Below the pieces are notes generated by a model. The model made no database searches. It was not told where the DNA came from and was given only the letters and a program-made list of their open reading frames with translations. Source: Vicinamibacteraceae bacterium (lineage in GTDB: Bacteria > Acidobacteriota > Vicinamibacteria > Vicinamibacterales > UBA8438). Taken from it: a stretch of 34,183 nt of DNA. Below are positions 16,562 through 25,607 of this stretch, in pieces; the stretch's first letter is position 1, and each line of letters begins with the position of its first letter. The stretch is from the NCBI GenBank assembly GCA_012271165.1, contig JAAXGX010000092.1, forward strand, positions 1 to 34,183, read 5' to 3'. The position numbers were made by a program, and so were the translations under genes.

Positions 16562-17821
16562 CTACTTCTCGCCGCCGTCTCCCCGCGACATCCGGCCCGC
16601 CGCCTGCGCCCCGCGGGCCAGCGCGCCCGCCGTGCCCTTCATGCCGGCCGAGGCCGCGCCCCTCGCCGCCATCGAGAGCCCCGCCGAAGCAAGGCCCCCG
16701 CCGACCGCCGCCGCGCCCTTCGCCACCGTGGCCGCCGCGCCCGCCGCGACCGCCGTCAACCCGGAGCTGAGGTTCTGCGAGCCGCCGATCATCACCTGCG
16801 TGACCTCGCCGACCTTGAAGCTGATGAGAAGCGCGGCGAGGATCACCGGCACCCACGTGCCGGTCCGCTTGATCACCTCGACGAACGACTGCGTGAACGC
16901 CTCCTCGCCGCCCTCGACGCCCACCGTCGCGAGGCTCTCGACGAACTCGTTGATGCCCTCCAGGGGATAGGCGGCGAGCTCGGCGATCATTCGCAGGATG
17001 AGCGCCGCCACGACCACCTGGAAGCTGTACTGGACGAGGCCCTTGACCCACGACCAGAACAGGAACGAGAGCTGCTCGACGAGCAGGAAGGGCACGAAGA
17101 CCGGCCCGAGCAGCGTGAGGATCCCGATCGCGACGTTGGCCCAGACCACCTGCGTGTAGACCAGGAGCGTCGCGATAAGCAGTATCAGCACGCTGACAAT
17201 CACCACCCCCGCCGCCTGGCTGATCGCGAACACCGCGGCGGCGAGCCTGCCGACGGCCAGCATCCCGCCCGGCATCGCCGTGAACGCGATCCCGAGCTGC
17301 CGGTAGACGTTGGCGAGGGTCGAGTAGACCAGGTCGTGCATGCGGGCGAACGCCCCGCCGGCGCCGTTCATCGCCGCCGCCAGCGCCTGCCCCTGCCCGA
17401 CCACCAGCTCGATGAACGTCTGGTTGCCGAACAGCGCATAGGGCGTGTAGAAGCCCTCGAGCACCATCAGCGGAAACGCGATCCAGAGCAGGAACGTCAC
17501 CAGGCCCCACATGTCGAGGCGGCTGCCCATGGCCACCTTGAGCCCCTGGACGACGACCATGATCAGCGCGATCGCACCCCACAACCGCAGCCCCAGGTTG
17601 TAGAAGTACTCGCGGATCGTCACGCCCCCGTAGGCGGCGGGAAGCGGGTCGTCCACCAGGGACTCGACCGCCGCCTGCACGTAGTCGAACGACCACCTCG
17701 TCGCCGAGCCGTCGGGGTCGACGGGGGGTTGCGCGCGGACGGCCGGCGCGAGCACGCCGGCGCCCACCGCCGCCACGAGGGCGGCGAGCGCCACCCGGCG
17801 CCCGCGGAACCTGCCCCTCAT
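16562..17821 (-). CDS. trbL: VirB6/TrbL-type polytopic membrane protein
   Basis: A 419-aa protein with an N-terminal signal-like segment ending near VRAQ and about six transmembrane helices between residues 70 and 325 (for example LWGAIALIMVVVQGL, LVTFLLWIAFPLMVL, AAGVVIVSVLILLIATLLV, WVPVILAALLIS), followed by a Gly/Ala-rich tail, as in TrbL. In T4SS, VirB6 forms the inner-membrane part of the substrate path. ATG 17821 overlaps the previous gene's TGA; an in-frame GTG at 17833 would add four residues. SD GGTGGA lies just upstream. Confidence 0.93.
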   Translation of the reverse strand: MRGRFRGRRVALAALVAAVGAGVLAPAVRAQPPVDPDGSATRWSFDYVQAAVESLVDDPLPAAYGGVTIREYFYNLGLRLWGAIALIMVVVQGLKVAMGSRLDMWGLVTFLLWIAFPLMVLEGFYTPYALFGNQTFIELVVGQGQALAAAMNGAGGAFARMHDLVYSTLANVYRQLGIAFTAMPGGMLAVGRLAAAVFAISQAAGVVIVSVLILLIATLLVYTQVVWANVAIGILTLLGPVFVPFLLVEQLSFLFWSWVKGLVQYSFQVVVAALILRMIAELAAYPLEGINEFVESLATVGVEGGEEAFTQSFVEVIKRTGTWVPVILAALLISFKVGEVTQVMIGGSQNLSSGLTAVAAGAAATVAKGAAAVGGGLASAGLSMAARGAASAGMKGTAGALARGAQAAGRMSRGDGGEK

Positions 17822-18774
17822 CAATCCACCCACGCCCCCATGAAGCCACCCGAGCCGAGCGCGGACATCGGGTCGTTGCCGATGTCGTCCTCGATGGCGC
17901 CGAACTGCATCCCCGACAGCTCCGCCAGACGGTCCAACGTCCGCTGCGTATCGGCTGCGCTCTCGTACGCGTCGAGACGCGCGCCCCGCGCCTCCCCCCG
18001 GAGCTGCGCGGCGCGCAGCGCAAGCGCGCCCGCCGACTGCCCCGCGCGAAGCGCCGCGAGCTCGGTGGCGACGCCGTCCGCCTCCGCCTGGCTCAACGCC
18101 GGGGCCGAATCCGACGGCCCGCCCATCAGCCGCCGCGTCGAGTCCAGGACGTGCTGCCCGTCGTCGAGCATGCCGCGGCCCGCGTACTCGCCGGCGACGT
18201 GATCACCGAGAACCGCGGCCGCCGCGAAGCGCGTCTCCACGGTGCCCGCCTGGCGCAGGTCGAGCACGCGGCGCCGAAGCTGCTCGATCCCCCGCACCTC
18301 GTCCCGCAGCTCCGCCGGCAGGCCCGCGTCGTCGACGAGCGCCTGCCAGACCGACGCCTTGCCCGCGGTCCATCCCAGCGGCCGCGAGTCGAGAAACTCA
18401 AGGAAACCCCCGACCGACCCGAAGTCGTAGCTCCCGATCCCGCGCGCCGCCTGGTAGTTGGTAACGGCGTCATCGACGAGCGCCCTCGACTCCGAAACCG
18501 GTTCCCAGAGCGGCCCGAGGTCGGTCAGGTCCGAGAAGATCCCCCGCCAGTCCGCCAGCGAGCGCGCCGACGACGCCAACCCGCCGGGGTCGAGGAGCCC
18601 GCGCATCTCGGCGTGCGCCTGCACGACGTACGCCTCCGCCGTCGACACCATGGACCTGATCTGCGAGAGCATCGCCGTGACCTGCACCAGCATCCCGGCC
18701 CAGCCGGCATCGACGCCCGCCGGCCGGCCCAGCAGGAACAGCACGGCAACCGCCGCCGCCACCAACTGCCTCAT
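17821..18774 (-). CDS. Secreted VirB5/TrbJ-like protein, second of a tandem pair
   Basis: A 317-aa protein with a signal peptide (AAAVAVLFLLGRPAGVDAG, cleavage after about residue 24). The mature chain begins WAGMLVQVTAMLSQIRSMVSTA, an amphipathic helix as in the TrbJ/VirB5 family, and goes on with long helices (GIEQLRRRVLDLRQ, ADGVATELAALRAGQSAGAL). VirB5-type proteins sit at the pilus tip or contact the recipient; TrbJ is an inner-membrane/periplasmic helical relative. ATG 18774 begins 2 nt after the stop of the preceding TrbJ-like gene. It is shorter than its neighbour, with no clear cysteines in the mature chain. Confidence 0.75.
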   Translation of the reverse strand: MRQLVAAAVAVLFLLGRPAGVDAGWAGMLVQVTAMLSQIRSMVSTAEAYVVQAHAEMRGLLDPGGLASSARSLADWRGIFSDLTDLGPLWEPVSESRALVDDAVTNYQAARGIGSYDFGSVGGFLEFLDSRPLGWTAGKASVWQALVDDAGLPAELRDEVRGIEQLRRRVLDLRQAGTVETRFAAAAVLGDHVAGEYAGRGMLDDGQHVLDSTRRLMGGPSDSAPALSQAEADGVATELAALRAGQSAGALALRAAQLRGEARGARLDAYESAADTQRTLDRLAELSGMQFGAIEDDIGNDPMSALGSGGFMGAWVD

Positions 18775-18776
18775 CC

Positions 18777-19820
18777 TCACGACCCACCCCCTCGCCCCAC
18801 GAAGAGCCCCCGCCCGAACGGCGCGGCGTCGGCATTGCGCGCGTGCAGCTCCGGCGTCAGCACGTAGGCGCGGCCCGCCGGCGTGTCGAGCGACACATCC
18901 AGCGACGCCAGCGCCTGGAGCTGATCGAGACGCAACTGCTCCTGGCGGCCCGCCTCGACCAGCGCGCGCTCCTGGGCACGCCGCACGCGGTCGGCCTCCT
19001 CCGCGTCGAGCTTCAGCAGGAGCGCGTCGATGTTGGCCTGCGCCTGCCCGGCCGCGATCAGGAGCGAGCGGTGCTGCGCGCGCGACGCGCATACGCCCTG
19101 GCCCGCGCCCCCGTCTCCCCGCGCCGGACAGTCCGCCGTGCTGAGCGCCTCGACCGACTCCGCGAGCTTCTGCCGGAGCCCCTCACGCTCGTCGGCCGTC
19201 CACGTGCGCGACGCCGGGCACACGACCACGCCCCGGCTGTCCGCATCGGCCTGCGTCCGCCCGCACCCGAGGTAGAGCGCAATGGCCACCAGCGCCTCCT
19301 CGGCCAGTTGATCGCGGTGGTCCGCCTCGGCGAGCTCGAGCTCGAAGTCGGCCGCGCGGATCGCGTGCCGCTCCTCGAGCGCCTCGGCCGCGACGTAGTC
19401 CATTCCGGGAAGATCCGCGTAGACCGTGCCCGCGGCCGGCAACGCCTCGGGCACACACGGCGCCGCGCCCAGCTCGCCGGACGGCAGCGACACGCAGTGG
19501 GCAAGCTCCAGCGACCGCGGATCCGTCCCGCCGAAGCCGCTCAGGTCGATCGACGCGCCCTGCCCGAGCGCGCGCCGCATCTGCCCCGCGAAGTCGTCGA
19601 TCGGATCGACCAGTCCGCGGTACGAGCTCAGCGCCTCGTCCCTGAGCCGCATCATCGTGTCGCGCATGGCCATCAGGTTGCTGACCACCGAGGCCATCTG
19701 CCCGACCACGATCCAGCTCGCCGGGTCCAACCCGAAGAACGCCCGCGACGGGCGCGCCGCCGCCCCCACAAGCAGCACCACCATCACCACGACGACGTAC
19801 GCACGCGCCGATCGACTCAT
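18777..19820 (-). CDS. Secreted VirB5/TrbJ-like protein, first of a tandem pair
   Basis: A 347-aa protein with a signal peptide (VVVVMVVLLVGAAARPSRA) and a mature start FFGLDPASWIVVGQMASVVS leading into long helices (NLMAMRDTMMRLRDEALSSY; ANIDALLLKLDAEEADRVRR), the usual TrbJ/VirB5 build. Cysteines in the middle part (HCVSLP, PCVPEA, GCGR, VCPAS, DCPARG, VCASR) may form disulfides. ATG 19820 follows GGAGG at a 5-nt spacing and lies 24 nt after the VirB10 stop. Position between VirB10 and VirB6 fits VirB5/TrbJ. Identity rests on layout and helical pattern rather than a signature motif. Confidence 0.75.
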   Translation of the reverse strand: MSRSARAYVVVVMVVLLVGAAARPSRAFFGLDPASWIVVGQMASVVSNLMAMRDTMMRLRDEALSSYRGLVDPIDDFAGQMRRALGQGASIDLSGFGGTDPRSLELAHCVSLPSGELGAAPCVPEALPAAGTVYADLPGMDYVAAEALEERHAIRAADFELELAEADHRDQLAEEALVAIALYLGCGRTQADADSRGVVVCPASRTWTADEREGLRQKLAESVEALSTADCPARGDGGAGQGVCASRAQHRSLLIAAGQAQANIDALLLKLDAEEADRVRRAQERALVEAGRQEQLRLDQLQALASLDVSLDTPAGRAYVLTPELHARNADAAPFGRGLFVGRGGGS

Positions 19821-19844
19821 CGCGCCCTCCTCTTCCTCGTTGAC

Positions 19845-21257
19845 TCAGCCCCGCGGCACGAGCAGGTCCTGCGTCAGGTAGATGCGGACGGGATGCCCCG
19901 CCCGCACGCGGACCTCCGGCAGCCGGTTCATGAACCTGTCCAGAGACCTGATGGCGGCAACACTGAACTGCTGCCGGGCCGGATCGAAGTACCCCTCGGA
20001 ACCGCCGCCGGCGGAGAGCCCCGCGAGAAGGCCCACCGCCCCCACCGCGCCGATCGTGCTCAGGTAGTGCCGGTTGACCTCGTCGGTCAGCCCGGTCTCG
20101 CCGAGCGCCGACAGCCCCTCGAACCCCATGCGCACCGACCGCCCATCGGGGAACCGCAACCGGTTGAACGTCACCGCGAGGCGGGTCTGGAAGCCGCTCT
20201 CCACCGACTGCGCCTGCCCGAGCGCCAACGTCCCTCGGGGAATCACCACCCGCGTCCGATCAGGCGTCCGCACCGCGACGGTCAGCCGCGCGCGCGCCGG
20301 CCCCGTGAAGTCGCCCGCGAGCTGGGTCTCCAGAACCGCCTGCATCATGCGGCCCTCGTAGACGAGGTCGAGCCCCTCGGGAACGTCCGGCCAACGGACC
20401 ACCGCCGCCGAGCCCCGGCCGCTCGAGTCCGAGACGCCGAGGTCCGGTCCCGGCACGTAGAACTCCGTCAACGAGACCGTCTCCGCCGCGCCGCCGGCCG
20501 GGCCCAGCGCCTCCCTGGCCGGCCCCGGCGCGCCCCCGGGAGCTGCCGGCTCCACCACGCCCGGCGCGGCCGGCCGCTCCGCCGGCGCCCGCACCCGCGC
20601 CCCCGGCCCGGCGGCTTCCGACCGCAGAAGTGCCCGGAGCTGCTCGTCCAACGCGGGATCGCCGGTAAGGGCCGCCGGCCCCGGGTCCCGCGGCTGCACG
20701 GGCGGCGGCGGACCCGAGTCCCCGACCACCGCCGGCGCGCGCAACGAGGCCGTGAAGCGCTGCAGCTCCTCCAGGCGCATCACCTCGCGAAGCTCGCGCT
20801 CCTCCACCGTTTCGAGCGTGTCCTGGATGTCGCCAGCCACGGTGCCCGGCGGCAACCCCGCGGCGTCGGCCCGCTCCCGGATGCGCTCGGTCTCGAGAAG
20901 CGCCGACCGCGCCGCCTCGAGCTCGCGCCGCGCATCGCGCATGCTCTCCTCGCGGGCGCGCTCCTCCTCCTGCTCGCGGGCCGCCGCCTCCGCCTGGCGC
21001 TGCTCCTCCAGCCGCGCCAGGTCCTCGCGGAGCCGCTCCCCCTCGCGGAGGACCGGCGCGACCACGCCGCGGACGTCGGCGACGACCGCCTCGATCGCCG
21101 CTTCTCCGCTCGCGCCCGCCGACTCGTCGGGCGGGACCCCGGACCCGGTGAACAGCATCACGAGAATCAGCACCGCCGCGATCCCCAGCGCCACGTAGAC
21201 CGGCAGGTTCTTCGGGACGACCCCCGCCGGAACCTTCAGATCCCAGCTTCCTGCCAC
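19845..21257 (-). CDS. trbI: VirB10/TrbI-type core protein
   Basis: A 470-aa protein that spans the envelope. Seen: cytoplasmic N-terminus, one transmembrane helix (about 18-37, LPVYVALGIAAVLILVMLFT), a long Glu/Arg-rich coiled coil (about 60-185), a Pro-rich periplasmic stretch (about 190-280), and the conserved C-terminal beta domain from about 300: YEGRMMQAVLETQLAGDF, RVVIPRGTLALGQAQSV, VTFNRLRFPDGR and the final RIYLTQDLLV. These are TrbI/VirB10 signatures. GTG 21257 follows GGAGG at an 8-nt spacing and overlaps the previous gene by 22 nt. It senses ATP use and gates the outer-membrane pore with VirB9. Confidence 0.97.
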   Translation of the reverse strand: MAGSWDLKVPAGVVPKNLPVYVALGIAAVLILVMLFTGSGVPPDESAGASGEAAIEAVVADVRGVVAPVLREGERLREDLARLEEQRQAEAAAREQEEERAREESMRDARRELEAARSALLETERIRERADAAGLPPGTVAGDIQDTLETVEERELREVMRLEELQRFTASLRAPAVVGDSGPPPPVQPRDPGPAALTGDPALDEQLRALLRSEAAGPGARVRAPAERPAAPGVVEPAAPGGAPGPAREALGPAGGAAETVSLTEFYVPGPDLGVSDSSGRGSAAVVRWPDVPEGLDLVYEGRMMQAVLETQLAGDFTGPARARLTVAVRTPDRTRVVIPRGTLALGQAQSVESGFQTRLAVTFNRLRFPDGRSVRMGFEGLSALGETGLTDEVNRHYLSTIGAVGAVGLLAGLSAGGGSEGYFDPARQQFSVAAIRSLDRFMNRLPEVRVRAGHPVRIYLTQDLLVPRG

Positions 21258-22159
21258 GGCTCAGCCTCCCCCCGCATCCGCCAGGGCGCCCCGGCGCCGA
21301 GGTCGCCGACCCCGAGAATCCCCGCCGGCACCACACCGTCGACGCGAATCACCAGGCCCACGCCGAGCACCTCGTGCGGGAGCACCCGCGCGGTGCCGTC
21401 CGGCAGCAGTCCCGCCACGACGATCTCGTCCTCGATGACCCGGCGGAACCGGATGAACGTCGACTGCGTGTCGTGCCACATCCCCTCGACCCAGTAGGGC
21501 TCCGCCGTGACGTCCACCTCCGGGTTGAACTCGAAGACGAAGTGCAGGCGGCGCGGATAGTCCGCGATGAACGCCTCGACCGCGTCGCCCGCGGCCGATA
21601 CCGCATCGTCCACGCGCGCGCGCGCCTCGCCCTGCGCAGCCCGGAGCGCCTCGAGCGCGCGCCGCTCCTCCTCGCGGATCGCCTCGACGTCCACCGCCGA
21701 GAGGAACACCGCCGGCTCCACCCCGGTCCCCGCGGCGATGTCCTCTTCCGCGACGCCCGCCGCCGCGTCCCCGGCCGAACCGGCCGAACCGCCGGCCGCC
21801 AGATGCACCACCGTATGCACCGGCAGCACGTCGCTCTCCCGCAGTCCCACCGACACCACCGACCCGTCGGCCAGGACGAGCGCCAGGTTGGTCGCGGCGC
21901 CGCGGGCCAGCGGCCGGACCATCGTCAGGTGCCCCCCGCCCGTGACCACCCACCGATCCGGGTCGCCCAGGCGCCGCTCGACCACGTTCCAGTGGGGCGG
22001 GAGCACCACGGTCGTCTCGAACCCGACCCGAGTGACCACCTCCGCCTGCGCCACCCCGGCCCGGACGCCGGCCCGCAGCGACCCCTGCGGCACCTGCCCC
22101 GCGGCCGACGACGCGATCAAGAAAAGGAGCAATGCGAACCCGAGCCGCTTGGCCACCAC
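21236..22159 (-). CDS. Second VirB9/TrbG-like protein (divergent)
   Basis: A 307-aa protein with a signal peptide (LGFALLLFLIASSAAG). Residues about 45-110 look like a divergent VirB9 N-terminal domain (GFETTVVLPPHWNVVERRLG, then WVVTGGGHLTMVRPL, then ATNLALVLADGSVVSV). A Glu/Arg-rich helix at about 155-190 links to a C-terminal beta domain with TQSTFIRFRRVIEDEIVVAG, which parallels the DGEFTYLR...PAVFVW part of its neighbour. GTG 22159 starts one base after the neighbour's stop. Both could have arisen by duplication; in VirB9 systems the protein forms the outer-membrane core ring with VirB7 and VirB10. Confidence 0.75.
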   Translation of the reverse strand: MVAKRLGFALLLFLIASSAAGQVPQGSLRAGVRAGVAQAEVVTRVGFETTVVLPPHWNVVERRLGDPDRWVVTGGGHLTMVRPLARGAATNLALVLADGSVVSVGLRESDVLPVHTVVHLAAGGSAGSAGDAAAGVAEEDIAAGTGVEPAVFLSAVDVEAIREEERRALEALRAAQGEARARVDDAVSAAGDAVEAFIADYPRRLHFVFEFNPEVDVTAEPYWVEGMWHDTQSTFIRFRRVIEDEIVVAGLLPDGTARVLPHEVLGVGLVIRVDGVVPAGILGVGDLGAGAPWRMRGEAEPWQEAGI

Positions 22160-22160
22160 G

Positions 22161-23120
22161 TCACCTCCCCGCGGCCAACGCCACGACCACCGCCGCGCCG
22201 ATCGCCGACCACACCCCGTACATGCGCGGCGGCGTCGCGAACGTCCGCTCGAACAGCCCCGGGCGCCGCTGCGGCATCGCCCCGCCCTCGGCCGCCAGCC
22301 CGAACCACGCCTCGCGGCCGCCCAGCCGTAGCGTGCCGTGGCGGATCACCTGCTCGACCACGAGCAGCCCCTCCGGCTCAACGTCGGTATGCACGACCTC
22401 GAGGGCGTCGCCGCGCCACACGAAGACGGCCGGGATCTCCTGCCCCTCCGTGCGCAAGTACGTGAACTCGCCGTCCGTCCAGAGGTCGCGCAAGAGGAAC
22501 GGCACGCCGTACGCCTCGTCGGTGACCTGGTAGGGCAGTCGCACGCGCCCGACGAAATCGCGCACGAAGTCCTCCTGGCGCCTCTGGGCGTCCGCCCACA
22601 ACCGATCGACCTCGGCGCGCGCCTGCGCGAGAACCCGCTCGCGCTCGGCGCGGTAGCCCTCCAGCCGCTCCCGGAAGCCCGCGACGGCGGACGCCGGCCG
22701 ATACCGCACGTCCACCGCGGACGCGGCCAGCGCCGTCAACTCCGGCTCGGTCTCGGGAGCCTCCACCGTCACGACGTAGTCCGTCACCGCATCGGCATCC
22801 TCCACCACCGTGAACGTGAAGACCGCGCCGGACGCGCACGACACCGTCACGTTCGAGACGAGCCCGGCGACGTACGGCTTGACGCTGAGCTCTCGGCCGC
22901 GGGCCGTCAGGTCCCAGTTCTCGGCGTCGCCCGCCACCGTGTGGACAATCTCCTCGCCCGCCGGCAGGCGCACCGTCGTGACCGTGCGCACGCGCGTGAA
23001 CACCACGATCGGCTGCGACGGCGACGCGGCCACCGACCGGATCGGCGCCCGCTCCCCCTCCTGGCCCCACACCGGAACGGCAAGGCCCGACAGCAACACG
23101 CAGAGCATCAGAACCCTCAC
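22161..23120 (-). CDS. trbG: VirB9/TrbG-type core protein with extra C-terminal hydrophobic helix
   Basis: A 319-aa protein with a signal peptide (VLMLCVLLSGLAVPVWG). The VirB9 N-terminal domain is clear: RTVTTVRLPAGEEIVHTVAG, WDLTARG, then LSVKPYVAGLVSNVTV. After a helical linker (about 140-190) comes the C-terminal domain with DGEFTYLRTEGQEIPAVFVW and LLVVEQVIRHGTLRLGGR. GTG 23120 is chosen (GGGAGG, 7-nt spacing) rather than earlier in-frame starts, because it begins the signal peptide. The last about 18 residues (WSAIGAAVVVALAAGR) form a hydrophobic helix that normal VirB9 lacks. It lies 24 nt after VirB4. Confidence 0.92.
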   Translation of the reverse strand: MRVLMLCVLLSGLAVPVWGQEGERAPIRSVAASPSQPIVVFTRVRTVTTVRLPAGEEIVHTVAGDAENWDLTARGRELSVKPYVAGLVSNVTVSCASGAVFTFTVVEDADAVTDYVVTVEAPETEPELTALAASAVDVRYRPASAVAGFRERLEGYRAERERVLAQARAEVDRLWADAQRRQEDFVRDFVGRVRLPYQVTDEAYGVPFLLRDLWTDGEFTYLRTEGQEIPAVFVWRGDALEVVHTDVEPEGLLVVEQVIRHGTLRLGGREAWFGLAAEGGAMPQRRPGLFERTFATPPRMYGVWSAIGAAVVVALAAGR

Positions 23121-23144
23121 GGCCACACCTCCCGTCAAACCGAT

Positions 23145-25607
23145 TCACGACACGCTCTCGCTGCGGCCCAGCGCGTCGCCGACGTCCCCGTCCACCCCCG
23201 ACGCCAGCCGCATGAGCGCGCCGGGAAGCCCCCACCTCTCGACGGCCGCCTCGCGGCGGACCGCATCGCTCGCGTCCGACGTGTAGAGCCAGTAGCTTTC
23301 CGGATCGACGCTGAGGGTCACGACCGCCGAGTGGCCCGAGCGGTGCACGTAGAGCTCCCGCTTCTGCTCCAGCTCGCGCACCGTGTCGGCCTCCGACGGC
23401 GTGAGGCCCAACGCTTGCGCCGCCTCTTCGGGAAACACCGGATTGCCGAGAAGCAGGCGCGTCGGCATCGACTCGAGCAGCTCGGGAACCGTCCCCAGCA
23501 CATCGCTGGCCGACTGCGTCGCGACGATGAGGACGCCGTTCATCTTTCGCCACGTCTTGGCGGCCTCGACGAGCTTCTCCGTGACCGCGCGGTCCTTCAG
23601 GTAGCGCCACGCCTCGTCCACGACGAGAATCTTCAATCGGCCCCGCTGCGACTCGTCGTCCATCACCAGGCGCATCCGCTCGAGGAAGAACCAGAGCGCC
23701 GCCTCGCACCAGTCGGGATACTCGGACGCCCCCGCCAGGTCGACGACCTGCCACCGGGCGAACGCCTCGAGCTCGCCCGGAGGCCCGTCGAACCAGGGCG
23801 CCCACACCCCGTCGTCGACCCACCGGGACATCGCGGGCCACATGTCCTTCGGCAGCAGGTGCGCGAGCGCGCTGAGCGTCCGGTTCGCCGGGGCGCGCCG
23901 GAACACCTCGTCGACGCGCCGGTCCAGATCCGAGAGGTCGTCGGCCCGGCACTGGTAGCTGCCGATCGCGAGCAGGCGCTGGATCCACGCCACCAGGAAC
24001 TGCCGGGTGCGGACCGAGGGCGGCAGGCCGAACGGCTGCAGGCCCATCGTGGCCGCCGACGCCGGGTCGAGCTCGTTGCCCTCGACCAACGCGAGATACC
24101 TCCCGCCCACGAACCTCGTGAGGTAGCGGTAGCTCCGCCCGAGATCCAGCACGAGGACCTGCGGGTCGTACTTCAGCGCTTGAACCAATAGGAAATTGAT
24201 CAGGAACGACTTGCCGCTGCCCGTCGCGCCCAGCACCAGCGTGTGGCCGACGTCCGAGCCGCCGAACAGGTCGTACCCGTAGGGCGTGCCCCACGAGGTC
24301 TCGAACGTCGTCAGCGGCTCCGCGTCGAGGTGCTTGCACCTGTCGTGGCCGCGGGGCGGCCCGACGATCGGCGCGAGCGCGGACGCCAGCTTCGAGTTGA
24401 CGAAGAACCGGCGCGGGGGATTCACGCCGGTCTGCCCGGGCAGCCGCCCGAACCACACCGGCGGCAGCCCGTGGGTCTCCTCGACGATCTTCCCGTCGAT
24501 CCCGCCGACGACCCGCTGCAGCGTCGTCCCCACGTCGGCGAACTCCCGCTCGTGGGCGCAGCGGACCGCGACCGACAGGTGGATCTCGCCGAAGCAGACC
24601 TCGCCCGACTGGAGATCGACGAGCGCCTGCCCGATGGACGCGACCTCGCTCGCCGCCCCGAAGTCCTCGAGGCTCGCCGCCTCGCCGCCCTCGCCCATCG
24701 CGCCCACCAGCGAGTGCCGGGCCTGGTGGTAGTGATGCTGCGCGCTCGCGATCACGCGCCGGGCGCCCTCCCTCTCCCGGCCGCGCCACCCCAGCACGAC
24801 CGAGAAGTCCGCGCCCATGCCGTACAAGCCGTCCAGGCAGTTGCCCACGACCTGCCCCGGCACCGACGCGAGCGACCAGACCCGCGCGAGCCGGTCATCC
24901 ACCGTCACCCCGGCCCGGGTGATCGTCAGGTCCCGGGACGCGAGGCGCCAGTTGAGTCCATAGCGCGTCTCGAGGCCGTCCACCCACTCCCCCTGGCCGC
25001 CGTTGCAGAGCCGATGCAGCACCCGCACGGCCTCGGCCTTTCCGATCGGCGTGACGCGGGTCCCCGTCGACAGCCGCGCCTCGTAGCCCGCAAGCTGGTT
25101 CCGCACGTCCCGGGCGACGTCATCAAGAACCGAGCCGATCACCGTCGTGACGTGCGGCGTCCGGCGCGAGCGCCACCAGCTCCGCGCATGGCGGACGAGC
25201 CACTTCACGCCGGTCTCGCCGCCCCCGACGCGGCGGGCGAGGCCCCGGTCGAACTCCCACACCAGATAGACCGCGTACTCGCGGACCCGCTCCGCCACGT
25301 GGGCCCGGCGCTTGTTCGCAGCCATCCGCCCGACGCCGTCCACCGGCCCCACGCCGCCGAGCGGCGCCCGCCACCGTTCCACCACCCACCAGAGCCGAAC
25401 GTCCGGCCCTAGCGCCTGGAGGACCCGCGACCAGACGGTCATGAGCCGGTCGACGTCCGCCCCCGACAACCCGTCCGCCGGCAACGGGACGAGACGGGAG
25501 AAGCCCAGCAGCCGCCCCGCCCTCGTGATGCACAGGCGCTCGTCGATGAAGCCCCACCACGGGAACTGGTTAGACAGCGAGCGGCCGGCCCTGGAAACGC
25601 GCGGCAT
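23145..25607 (-). CDS. trbE: VirB4/TrbE-type secretion ATPase
   Basis: An 820-aa protein, the largest and most conserved T4SS ATPase, which powers pilus assembly and substrate passage. Seen: Walker A LVLGATGSGKSFLINFLL (457-474), Walker B LKILVVDEAWRYL (658-670) and the VIATQSASDVLG-type sensor (about 693-705, read as LIVATQSASDVLG). The N-terminal half is the VirB4 domain with PWWGFI and VRRH-like segments. ATG 25607 overlaps the VirB3 TGA (TGATG), with GGAGG at 4 nt upstream. Neighbours VirB2-VirB3-VirB4 keep the canonical order. Confidence 0.98.
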   Translation of the reverse strand: MPRVSRAGRSLSNQFPWWGFIDERLCITRAGRLLGFSRLVPLPADGLSGADVDRLMTVWSRVLQALGPDVRLWWVVERWRAPLGGVGPVDGVGRMAANKRRAHVAERVREYAVYLVWEFDRGLARRVGGGETGVKWLVRHARSWWRSRRTPHVTTVIGSVLDDVARDVRNQLAGYEARLSTGTRVTPIGKAEAVRVLHRLCNGGQGEWVDGLETRYGLNWRLASRDLTITRAGVTVDDRLARVWSLASVPGQVVGNCLDGLYGMGADFSVVLGWRGREREGARRVIASAQHHYHQARHSLVGAMGEGGEAASLEDFGAASEVASIGQALVDLQSGEVCFGEIHLSVAVRCAHEREFADVGTTLQRVVGGIDGKIVEETHGLPPVWFGRLPGQTGVNPPRRFFVNSKLASALAPIVGPPRGHDRCKHLDAEPLTTFETSWGTPYGYDLFGGSDVGHTLVLGATGSGKSFLINFLLVQALKYDPQVLVLDLGRSYRYLTRFVGGRYLALVEGNELDPASAATMGLQPFGLPPSVRTRQFLVAWIQRLLAIGSYQCRADDLSDLDRRVDEVFRRAPANRTLSALAHLLPKDMWPAMSRWVDDGVWAPWFDGPPGELEAFARWQVVDLAGASEYPDWCEAALWFFLERMRLVMDDESQRGRLKILVVDEAWRYLKDRAVTEKLVEAAKTWRKMNGVLIVATQSASDVLGTVPELLESMPTRLLLGNPVFPEEAAQALGLTPSEADTVRELEQKRELYVHRSGHSAVVTLSVDPESYWLYTSDASDAVRREAAVERWGLPGALMRLASGVDGDVGDALGRSESVS

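Noticed and set aside
12870-18023. One continuous 1717-codon minus-strand frame that looks like a giant VirD4 fusion
   Set aside because: Only its last 672 codons read as VirD4. The rest is out-of-frame translation of VirB6, VirB8 and the 321-aa gene (Arg/Gly/Ala-rich, no domains). Stop codons are rare at this GC.
15071-18202. Plus-strand frame of 1043 codons and many other long plus-strand frames
   Set aside because: They lie opposite well-supported genes and have Arg/Pro/His-rich composition typical of antisense reading of GC-rich coding DNA, with no domains or RBS.
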